Positions 1-11,500 of a stretch of 64,000 bases of DNA are shown here, one piece after another. Positions within the stretch are counted from its first letter, which is position 1; each line of letters begins with the position of its first letter. The notes under the pieces were generated by a model. The model was not told where the DNA came from. It ran no database searches and was given only the letters and a program-made list of their open reading frames with translations. This DNA comes from Rugalucina vietnamica (Eukaryota; Mollusca; Bivalvia; Lucinida; Lucinidae). The stretch covers positions 3,680,501-3,744,500 of the forward strand of contig OZ024869.1 in NCBI GenBank assembly GCA_964017185.1, read 5' to 3'. The position numbers and the translations under genes are program-made.

Positions 1-3000
1 TGTAATTTACATTTAAGGGATCATAATTACTTAGATTATATGTGATAATTATTATAGTATGTTCTAACAATATTTGATATTGTCAGGTTTTTGAGTTTGA
101 ATCTGTTGCTGGAATCAAGTAATCGGATTTGGGACAGAAGTCCCATGGTATTGTTAAAATTTAGGTATTTGCACATGATTAAATTTGCTAAAAGCAGTAT
201 TTAGTAATCATGAGAAATAATGGGTATGGAGTTAAGATATCCATGAGTTGCATTTATCTAAAGTTTTATTTTTTGTGGTAAGTTTTTTTTTGTGGCTTTT
301 AGGGACCAAGGACGCCGTCTCTATGGGTTTCATTTTAAGTTTTTCTTGTACAGATGAATATCTGTATGCAGGGTGAAAAATTCCAGCACAGATTGAAGTA
401 CAAGACATGTGTTCCATGTTTTGCAGAAGACTGGGTCTTAGTGTATTGCTTGACAGTGCAAAGTAATCCAAAGTTTTATTATTTTCCCTAAAAACTTAAT
501 ATGCACCAAATTTGGGCATTGATGTGGGGTTGGGAGAATTTTGGAAATGTTTTGGTGTATCTGTCATGCATGGTTTGAACATGGAGCATAGTTATTGTAA
601 CAATGTTTGAAAACTTCTGGTGTTCAGATTTCTGCTCTAGCTGGGTTGAACTAAGCTGTGGCTACTGCTGTAGGTGCCAGAGGACTGATTTGAGCACTTG
701 GTTTCCTTTTACCCGGTCCATCCCATACATATAACCCCTTCCCTTTTGTGACCCTTGGTCTAGGGTCTGTCCTTTCCCATACCATTTCCCATATTTTGAT
801 TGGCCTGAACCGAGTTCCCAGATGCACTCCTCTGCACTATGCACTGTCATGGGGATGATTCATAAATGCTGGAGCAGTCATCAAACACCATAAGCAAAAG
901 TAATCAGTCAACAAGATGAGTGTCTGATAAGGCTTAAAATGGTTAATTATTGCACATGCACAAATTAAATTCCATTCCAGTTGAAACCAATTTTCCATTA
1001 AAGCATTCCTTGGTCATTGTCATCATTATCATCAACATCATAGCATAGAAGGTAAATGGGAAGAAGGGTACTAATCATTCTGTTGGACATTAGGGAATTT
1101 CATTGTTTCTCAGGGGTTGTTCAGGGAAATGTATATACGATATATATATTTTTATACAATGTTTTTTGATATTTTTGTATGAATTTATACTTTTAAATGG
1201 TGCTATCAACATATACAAGGTTTTGTTTTAACATAGGTCTCAGATGGAAAGAGATTCACTATGGAAATTTCAGTGTTAAGGACTGATTTGCATTATCTAG
1301 GTGGTGGGGTGGGGCTCTGGCCAGGCTACATCTCTTGCACCTGGGTTGCCAGCTTTTAAAATGAACTGTGTGGTGAGAAACTTGGTATTTCTCAGCAAGC
1401 AAGTTCCTAAAGATGACATTTTGCATCTGAGATTTGTTTTACACCAGTTTTATGCCAGAGTGTGTTCATGGTAAGGGACCAAAATATTTGTATGTTTTGC
1501 AAAATATAATGGAGCATATTCTAATGTTAAGAGCTTTAGACAGGTATGTCATACACTCTGGATTAAAGTTTAAGAGATAAGGCATTGAAAGAGTTAATGT
1601 CAGAGACAGCCTTCAATGCGAGATTTGTCTCACAGTATAAATCTCAGTGTGAGATATGACATGCATGTTTAAAACATGTTTTATGCCTTTTATACTTTAA
1701 TTGAGTAGTTAGTTTTTGTGTTGTATTGAATTGTCATTTTTCAAAAGAAAAATCATGAGGATCACAATAGTCAGACAAAAGTTCTTGGAAAATTTTGTGA
1801 ATGAATCAAAATGCAGTTTGATTGTTAAAGCTTATCAAAGGGAAATTTAAAGGGATATTCAATGTAAGTGCATTAATATGAGACAAATTTGTTTTGTCAA
1901 AGATCTGATTTCATTAGTTCTCTTTTAGGCGTGAGGATTTAATTTTAGTTCTGATCAAAATTATTTTAACATTGTTTTACTTTTCGCCGAAAAGAAGTCA
2001 AAATTCTACAGTCAAATTGTGTAGATGTTAGTAAAAAGTTGCTACTTGCTATTGTTTCTGATGAACAGTAATGTTTTTTGCATAGTGTTCATGAATATAT
2101 AGGGATTGTACATATATTTGGCATGTATTTTATGATTGCATTTAAGACAAAGTGAATTAATTCTGGCTAAATTTTTGGTGTGTTATACTTATTTGGCATT
2201 ATTATTTAAACCGCATTGAGATTGTCAAAATTTTTAGGTTAAAAAAAAAGAAGCATTTTTGCTATCGAAAACAGTTTTCAAAGTTGGAAGATAAAGTGTC
2301 TTAAACAGTCATAACATGTTTGTGTATAAAATGTTTTTGGATGATAAAATACATATTTGTTTGTAGAATGTATTGGTATACACAATATTGGATAGTAGTT
2401 TTATGTAGTAGATGTAGTATTGTCAGGAACAACTCGAAAAATGAGATATAATTTGAGATTTCTGATATAAATCTAATTCTTTTGATTTGGTTTAGGATTT
2501 CGGGAGAAATCGAAAATTTCAAGCCCTGAAATTTTTCTTTCCCAACGGGCAAAAATAAATGGCAAACAACCTCGAACGGTAAGCAAAACGTATTTTTGTT
2601 GCTTGTTTTGTTTCTTTTACTGTATGGATCAAAATCTGCTTTCTTCAATTTTAGTTTATTATTATTGAGGACACTAACCAAGAGAATCGATCTAAAATAT
2701 ATCATAGTGTCGTAAAATTGAGTTATCATCATTTTTCGAAAGTGTTCAGTAAGAGCTAAGTTCTGCCGATTTAGATAAGCTGCTAGCATTTTCGTGATGT
2801 AAAGAGTGATTTTTGTGATCGTGGTCTATGACCCAACAGAGAAAATCTGAAAATCAGTAGATCTTGACTTTTACCATTATTTGTATATGTGAAAATATGC
2901 AGAATTTGAGTCACATTTTACATGAGTAATTCTGCTCTGATTGCAATGAAATTTTATATGGAGTTGCGTAAATCTCATAAGTATAGAATGGTACTGAGAA

Positions 3001-4580
3001 AAAAATAAATTGTTATCCTTTTTAGGAAAATAGTAAAATTGACCCATATTCAGATCAGAATTTAGGTGGTTGACCTTTAACACTATTTTGGAAGGTTTTG
3101 AGATTACCCCTACTCAGGTTGTTTATTTATTAGAATTAGCATATTCTTGCGCATTCTAAGACTCATGTATGATCAAGAAAAAACCTACTTGTTGTAATGT
3201 TTGGTTAAGCTGATTTGTGCATAATTTATCAATAAGTACAGTCTGATCAATGTTCTCAGATTAGAGTCAGAGAATTTGTGCCATTTTTAATGTGGATGTT
3301 TATATTTTAGATATAAAATGCATGTAATTTCTTAGAAATCATGTGTCACAGCAAACTTGACCTATATTCAAGGTGGTCAAATGCTCATACTATGTTTGGG
3401 GCATTTTAATGGTTTAAATGTATTTGAGACATGTAGAGAAATAGAATTGAGGGTGCTAAAATGCATTTATGGGAATTGTTCTTGCATAGATACTGAAAAC
3501 ATCATTGTCTGATGTTTGTTACCCAAGATGGCTGCCTAGGTGTGGTTTTTTCAGATTCTGTGAAATAAGCTGTATAGTTGTTTTGCATATTGGAATGCTA
3601 GAAATGATGTTTTTAGAAAGATTCCAATGTACTTTGGGCAATATACCTTAATTGTCAGTTAAAAAGACACTAAAATATGGAAATGGTTACCTTTGGATTT
3701 AGTCATGATAAGGCTTGATTCAACTTTTCAAATTCATCTTTAAGTTGTATAAAAGTGTAAAATCCAAATGTGTATATCCTGTTATGATGTGAAGTTGTCA
3801 TAATTTTGGAATTGGATATCAGAAAAATAGCCATGTATTGGAGTTTTTTCACTTTTCTTAAAAAATCCATGTCAGATGTTTGGAATTATAAAAGAGCTAA
3901 TAAACATAATTAATTGCAGCAATTGTTTGATTTTGGGTTAAAAACAGCTATTGTATACTATGAAATATAAATGTAAACCAGAAATTGCCTGATTTTAAGT
4001 TTTGCAGTAATGTTTGGTGATTAATAATTTGTTAAATTACTTTTATTTGGATTAGTAATTGGAACTATTTTTTATGTCTGCAAAAGTGTAATAAAAGTCT
4101 ATTAGGAGTTCTTAGGTTACCATATTACTGTAAATGTTTTGTACAGGTTTAAAGACTATTTGAAGCTTAATTTTAGGATAAGTGAATGTAAAATCAATGT
4201 TGTTTTTTGAGTTACAACTGGTCAACCTTCAGAAATGTTTTGCATATGAGATATGAATTTTGTGAGGATTTTCTGTTAAGCTTTAGAAAGAATAGTTAGA
4301 GAAATTTTTATGGTCTTTCATGTATAGCAGAGATGTCGACTTTCTGCTGTAGCCAATCAGAAAATTCTGTTATGTCATATGATGTCATTTTCTGTATCGC
4401 ACAATATATATGATTATTGCTGCCAGTAGATTCATTCCGTCCAAAATTCTTTGAAAGGCAACATCAGTTTTAATTAAGTCTTGTATTTCTGGTACATTTA
4501 GTTTAATTTTGGGTCTAACTTTGGAGAGTCAAAGTAAGATTTATTTCTTACTAATAAATAAATATTTTTCTAAATATTAT
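1..4580 (+). other. Exon-free, repeat-free T/G-rich stretch; possible long 3' UTR
   Basis: I find no convincing coding exon on either strand. The + strand is visibly richer in T than A and in G than C. None of the mobile families that crowd the rest of the window appear here until about 4593. AATAAA hexamers occur at 4553-4558 and 4557-4562, just before the first element fragment. A long 3' UTR of a + strand gene lying upstream would explain these traits. An intron or plain intergenic DNA is also possible. Short open frames here look like chance. Confidence 0.3.
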
Positions 4581-4592
4581 ACAAGGTTTGAT

Positions 4593-4640
4593 ACTTTTTC
4601 TGATTGCGCCTTTTCCTGATCTTTGCCTACTTGTACCTTT
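4593..4640 (-). mobile_element. Fragment of fold-back element terminus (GGTACAAGTAGG family)
   Basis: The reverse complement of the terminal sequence found at 11783 and 14653: TTTTTCTGATTGCGCC then CTTTGCCTACTTGTACC. It faces outward towards a matching terminus at 4896, so the two ends are inside-out relative to an intact element. Confidence 0.6.
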
Positions 4641-4895
4641 TTTTGGTTAAATATTTCAGAAGATTTAGAAGAAATAACTTGTAATTAAAAGTTTGGACAA
4701 TTTATGAAATTGTAAGGGACTTGGAGTTTCTTCGGAGGGTTCTCTGAGTGTACAAGTGATTAAATTTGTACCCTTTGCAAGATTAATTGCAAAGCAGTTC
4801 AACTTTTCCTGAGATTTCTCCAGATTAATTTATGAAATTTGAGGATATTTTTCCTTGTTTAATTTTGAAGCAAGAAGGTTTCTTAAAGCGAAAAA

Positions 4896-4978
4896 GGTAC
4901 AAGTAGGCAAAGATCAGGAAAAGGCGCAATCAGAAAAAGATTCCCACTCCAAAAACCGAGGTGGGAAAAAAACAAACT
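4896..4978 (+). mobile_element. Fragment of fold-back element terminus (GGTACAAGTAGG family)
   Basis: Begins GGTACAAGTAGGCAAAG and runs through the family's short internal hairpin, CCCACTCCAAAAACCGAGGTGGG. It stops soon after, so only about 80 bp of the roughly 400-bp arm is kept. The intact version is at 11780-12763. Confidence 0.65.
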
Positions 4979-5502
4979 AACTCAATGTTAGTTTAAAGCG
5001 AAAAGCCTCCTAACGAGCACGATTAAGTGACTCCCAACTTTGATTTTGAATATTTTGGGTTTCAGTCAAGAATCAACTGCTAATTTCTATGAAAATTATT
5101 GTATCAGAAAAAGTCAAGACAAGAAAAAAAGTCCATATTACCCATAGTCTATCCTCTAACTTTCCAATCTTGAATAATTTGTTTAAAAAGGCTTTGAATA
5201 TGTACCTGTTTATTCATAAAGCTATTTTGGCCCATGAGTTTTAAAGAAATTTGGAATTGTTTAGACCTGTTGCCTTTGTCCAAATTAAAGTCCCTTTTTA
5301 CCCTGAATTAAAAGGATTATTTCTGCTGGATAAATTTGGTAAATAAGCAGAACCGTCTTCCTCTGTTTTCAATCCCTTAAAATAGTTGTCCGAAAAGCAG
5401 TCTGAACTAAAAACTGTATGGTTAGGCTTATCGGATTGAGCCCATCAATCTGTGGTGTCATCCTGACTTGTGTTCGCAAAATATCTGGGTAAAAGCCTTC
5501 AG

Positions 5503-5583
5503 ATCTACGAACCCCCGCTTTGTCGTATTGAAAGGTCCGGGTTTTACGACAATAGGAAAGAAAACTATAACTACCGAACAACA
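5503..5583 (+). CDS. Possible extra upstream exon of the receptor gene
   Basis: After an AG at 5501-5502 one frame reads STNPRFVVLKGPGFTTIGKK and onward to a GT at 5584. The peptide looks protein-like. Its phase joins the next exon only if an alternative AG at 5722-5723 is used instead of the one at 5712-5713. The polypyrimidine tract upstream is weak. I give this as a candidate only. Confidence 0.2.
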
Positions 5584-5713
5584 GTAAGAAGAAATGACAG
5601 AAAAAAGCTTGTAGAAAGGGAAAGTAACATTTTTTTTCTCGATAGTCACCCTGCTTCATAAATCAAACTATCGGCTTGGAAAATAATAAATTATTTGAAC
5701 TTGTATCTTGCAG

Positions 5714-8584
5714 CTGATGGCAGTACTACTTTCACTGTGAAATGGGACAATCATTTCGTCAATTCGGTTCACGAACAGGGTGGGTTTCTCAGCAAAATTG
5801 AGCCTTATCCTATACAGTTTGCGGACATAGAGGCCGACGGTGTTTTGTTCGCAAAGAAGTAAGTACATGTGTGACTGCCTGGAATACCTAGCCCCGCCTT
5901 TATTGAAATAACATACAAAAATGTATTGTTAGGACTGCCTACCATTTAAAGAACTACATGTTTACTTTATTGAGCCCAATTTTCAAACTGAACATCGCAG
6001 TACATTACATAAATCTCTCGACTATTTATGTTATTTCAGATATGTTGATGAGTCCATGGATGATTATGAAGGACAGCTAACTCGGCGTGGTATAAATAAT
6101 TACCATGGTATTGTCAAGTTTGAAGTCAGGACTGTGTTTACTCAGGATACCAATGTACCTACAGATGGATGGATAAATGTTGTTCCACTTGCAGAAACTT
6201 ATACATTCACCAATACGCTCGAGAATGGTAGGAGTGGTCTAGTATAAACTCATGCACAAAGTCAAACACTGTCATATTTTAGTTGATATAGCATGATTTA
6301 ATACACATTCACGCTATTATCATGGACTGATATTCATGCAGACCTGAAGCGGGAATAACTTTTAAATTAGAAATATGCATTGGAAAATAAACCAAACTGA
6401 ATATTAAATAATGGTAATGATCGCTATTATACAGTAGCACAATGATACCGTTTATTTATTAATACTGAAATAGTTAATTGAGAAATGCAGAAGCCGGTCA
6501 GAACAATAACCAAAATCTTTGTTATTTAAGGCCACTCTGTACGTGTTTGGGTTCGAGCAACAGATGTTATGGGGAGTGTAAAGACCGACTTTACTGTGGT
6601 GACTGTTGACAATACTGGCCCAGCAGTTACGTCCGAAAACGACACGGATACAAGTCTTACAGTCAATTACAATGGAAGTGATGCTAAATATAACTATACG
6701 TCCCGGTACGTGAGTTACGTGAATAAATGTATATAGTAATGGGACGTGCCTTACAAACATAAGTAAGTAAGTAAGTAATTTCTTTATTTAAAGAGGGTAT
6801 CTCGGTTGGCATAGCCAATCTTCCCCGAGGCCCTCTAAACACATGTACAAACAAGATACATAAAACAATATACATGAAGCAAATCAAAATGTGATCGTCG
6901 TCTTGGGAAACCATGTCAGGAGCGCATAGTTTCCGACCTGGTGAAATGCAAACAACTACAAACGGCAGTCAGACACTTCAATCAAATTAGACTATATACA
7001 CATCAAAATCATCAAGTTTTCCCTCAACGCGACCCAGACAACATTTAAAAACATGACATATGCTAAACAATAAAAAAGGATATTCAAAAAGTATTGAAAT
7101 TACTGATATGATGCAATGGCGACGGAGGTACTTGTAAACTACTAAGTTCTATCACCTTTCATCCATTGTAAGCAATTGTTTGTAAATGACTCAATTGTAC
7201 TTGAACTTTTAACCCATAAAGGAATACTGTTCCACACTAAAGCACCGGAATAAGACAAACTGTTTTTAAAGAGATTTATTTTAGGCCTGGGTATAAGATA
7301 ATTCCCATTTGATGTTGATCGTAAATTTAACTGTGAATAATTCACATTACTTTCATTGCTTCTTAACTGGAACAAATCCGTTAAGTAGATAGGAGCTGCG
7401 TTATTTGCTATCTTATACATAGTTTTTGCTTTGTGCAGAAACACAGTTTCATCAAACGACAAAATTTGTAACACATTAAGTGCAGCCTCTAGTGTAGTAT
7501 AATCTTTCCCGAGAATAAGCTTACACGCCCTTCTTTGTAAAACAAAACGCAATATCAAGTCATAAATAAAACAAAACGCAATATCAAGTTTACCGAATTA
7601 ATTTTAAAGCTCCGTGTGGACACAAATATCTACCAAACACAATGGCACACATACTAACATGCTAACATGATGTAAATGAAGAAACAACAACACTCCATCC
7701 TTTCAGTCATTTAAGCCTGGCGTCCCTTTTATGGGGCATAGGCAAACAGTATAGCCCCAGATGTGACGCCGCAGAATGCGGCGTCCCATCTAGGGCTATT
7801 CTGTTTGCTTAGGGGAATTTTATCGAAAAATGGAATATTTTTTTAAATCACACCTGGAGCCCCTATAAATGCTAGTGGACTCACTCAAATGATAACGATG
7901 GGCGAATCCATTCGTCTTATATGGGTTCAACTTTACTTGATGAATTGACTCAAGCTGGTTAAGAGTATGCATATAACATCCATTTTGATTTTATTCCAGT
8001 CTTAAATTCCGGGCGGAAGACAAGGAGAGTGGTGTCCATGAGATACAGTATACCATCACCATTGAAACGTTTGGAAAAACAGAAAAGATTGAGCTTTCGG
8101 GAAATCAGTCTGCAAATTTTAAAGAGGTAGGCCATTTAGTTTGCAAAAGAGGTAGACCATTTGGTTTGCACTAGTTAGTATCTGATCAGGACTCAAACAA
8201 AAAATAAGAATAGGCATTCCATAATGTACGATTATAGCCTAATTAAGAAGTAACCTTATTTCTAGCAAAAGTACATTGTTGTCGCGTTCGCCGCAATGGC
8301 GTTTCATTACGTTTGGTCCTACAATATTTATGACTTAAATTATCCACTAATTTAAATAAAAAGCATAAGATAAACAACAGTTTTGTCTACGAATGGTTTA
8401 TTTTCAGGCCGATAACGTGTGTACAAGTGCGCTGAAGGACGGTTATTGTTATGACGCTGACCAGATCCTGGACCTTGATAACTGTTGGTTTATGGTGGAC
8501 GGGAATGACCTTGACACGTCAATGGCTACACTCGATGTCACTGTCTTCAACAGGGCAATGCTCAAAGAATCGTTGAAATTTTCT
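5714..8584 (+). CDS. Receptor ectodomain exons (five exons)
   Basis: Exons 5714-5858, 6040-6227, 6531-6705, 8000-8126 and 8408-8584 keep one reading frame across all four junctions. The protein has motifs such as VRVWVRATDVMGSV and a later RAEDKESGVHEIQYTI, which look like repeated beta-sandwich strands ending in a W/R-A-x-D-x-x-G turn. There are several N-x-S/T sites (NYNGS, YNYTS, SGNQSANF region), as expected for an extracellular chain. Cysteines occur mainly in the last exon (VCTSALKDGYCYDAD, then DNCWF). I do not recognise a named domain here. Confidence 0.75.
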
Positions 8585-11500
8585 GTAAGTACGACTACAC
8601 AGATTTACAGGAACCAACATAATCATGAAGAATTAAATAGCGTCATATGACTTACTACTTGAACAAAGCCTCTGATAAGGGAAAGAACTTAACTTGCAGT
8701 TTCGGATTTAAGAAAAGGAACTGTGCTATCAGTGAAGCGAAAAAATGATAAGCCGGGTAGTTACTGCGCAGCTGATCTGAATCTTAGTTTTTGCACATGT
8801 GAAAAGCAAGCTTTGTATGATGCGGCTCACTAAAATCTTCTGCCGCACGTCTTCGTACTTAATTTACCTCAAATGAACAAGTTAGTGTTGGGAATGTCAT
8901 TTAGTCTGACTCTCCAATGCCCTGGCGCCCTATTTAACAGGGTTACTTGATAGTCTGGCATGTATTGTTTCTCCGTGTTATATGATGAATCTTGTTTAGG
9001 TGCTCAAAGTTTGTTTACTTTACTGATTGAAAAATATCTTAAAATTGTAGCTAACCGTATTTGTATCATGTTGCAGATCCCTCGAATAAATGTGCTCCAT
9101 GGGCTCGAACCAAGTAAGTTGTCCAATCCAAACGTTTATTTTCATGCAAAAATACCCTTAAAATGTAAAATTGGTTAAATGACTCTAGCATGTTTTTTTC
9201 ACTAATCCTTCAAATACGGTATGTCGCGACTTATAGGTACGTTTTCTGTACTTTTTTTTGGATCCTGTTGTACTTGTCATTTTGTTGATGCAAGCTGGAT
9301 AGCTGCCACAATAGGAAAGATGCTGGCCATATTGCTCTTCATACTTGTGTTAAAATGCGATGTATTGGATTGAAATTTTCCTGCCTAGTGCCTGGGTTAG
9401 GAATATATATTTAATTGTATCAACACATAGTCTTTCAATTCTAACTAATCATGTAACCGATTTCTTTTCATAGATTGCTCACGTTTTACTCTTATGAGTA
9501 CAGGGACTTTTGTTTTACCCAACTGCATTCGTTCAAAAACTTGGGTTTACGTAAGATAAAGTGTTCTGGTGCTTGTTTATGCAATTTCGAAAATACCATT
9601 TTTGATAATTTGGTAAACGCTGTGTCAAAATATCATTCATCTACTTTTAAATAATCTATTTCCATTCTATAAAAAAAACATGTAATTTTTTTTTGTCTAT
9701 TTCTAAAATGTTTATCTAAGTAAATGCACTAAAATATCGTTATCGTTAAGTTCTACAGACGGAAAGTTCTAGTAAATCTTGATGGCCACTGCAGTAACGG
9801 ACGAATATTCGTTCTTTGTATACGAGGGCCTTACAATTTTATGTTTCCTACAGATGCCGGTCCTGACAATTGGCGCATTGAGGATACCAAACCTGGAGGT
9901 TTCCGAATAGCATGGGACTTACCAAAGAAAATATCCTGCTACGGGCTCGCTAACATTATTTTGGTCATTGTTGAGCATAACGTAGGAGAGGGAACTAATA
10001 AAACAGAGATATTTACTGTTCCTGTCACCAAATTGTACTTTGAGAAACTCGCCAAACCCAACACGAAGTACACTGTGTCAACCACGCTGCAGCTTCAAGG
10101 AGGCAACCCAATGTCTGTTGGAACGAATCTCGCCGTACAAACACGTAAAAATGACATCGTGTACCATCAAATCAGCATGCCTTGTTAAATATTTTAAGCA
10201 AACTAGTAGTCATTTGACATATAAAGTTTGTACAAGCATTTCATTTGCATTAAGGCTAAAAGCTATACAATTTGTAATAGTACGGTATATGTACCATCAA
10301 AATATGCCCAGAAAGATAAATAAAGCTTCTTGGTGGAATAAATGTTACATGAAAATGCACGTTTTGCTTCAACGAAGTGTATATTCGTTATCAATACTAG
10401 GGCACAGCAATGGGTACGAAAGTCGTTTCATTATTTGCAACTTTGTAATGTACGATACAAAAGAAATCAGTTACCAACTTTGACCAAACATGTTCTTGAG
10501 TTGACTAGAGCCTTATCTGAGTTAACAAATATTCAAAAATCATATTACTGTGCACTAAGACAGTAAATAATGTATTGGTATTGTTGTGCACTACTAAAAA
10601 GTAAATAATTTATTGGTACTGTTGTGCACTACTAAACAGTAAATAATTTATAAGTATTGTTGTGCACTACTTAACAGTAAATAATTTATCGGTATTGTTT
10701 TTCACTACTAAACAGTAAATAATCTATCGGTATTGTTTTTCACTACTATACAGTAAATAATCTATCGGTATTGTTTTTCACTACTATACAGTAAATATCT
10801 TATTGGTATTACTGTGCACTACTAATCAGTAAATAGTTTATTTGCAGCGAAGGAAGAGAAGATTAGCTCTGGTCCGTCAACTGGTGTTATTGTCGGCGTA
10901 GCTCTCGGTATGTATTCTGACGAATTATTGTCGTGTACCCTACTTGCAGATTGCGTATATAGAATTATAAATCTCCTGTAAGGTCTTATATACATGTAGG
11001 TTACATCTTCATCATCATATGAACAAACAGCTACTTCGTAAAGTAAGAAGATTCATTTGAAATAAAAATCCCCAAAACAAACACAAGGTGTACATGTATC
11101 TTGCGTATACGGTAAAGTCCGTTCCCCGACAAATTATGTCATCGTTAACATTAATTCACTAGTCACTTATGAAACTGTATTGGTAGATTTACTTAATACT
11201 GCAAAATGTTGAAACGGGGACGAAGATAAACCGAACATCAAAATTATGTATTGAAATGAAAGGTCAATGAAAAGCCACATATGAATATCATATCAAGTGA
11301 TAACAAGTACAGGCACAGTAGAGTAGATATGCATCATCCAGAGTCTACAAAAACATATCCAACAATATTAAAAGACAACACTAAGCATTTTTATTTTCAG
11401 GTGTTCTCGCCATCGTGGCAATCACATTGATCGTGTTCATCATTCTGATCCGACGTGGCCACTTCCAGCCTGTGAGGAGGGGAGTCACTCGGGCCAGGAC

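Noticed and set aside
2301..2789. 162-codon - strand frame
   Set aside because: Composition is that of AT-rich noncoding DNA (Ile, Phe, Asn, Leu), with no domain, no splice context and no match to a known family.
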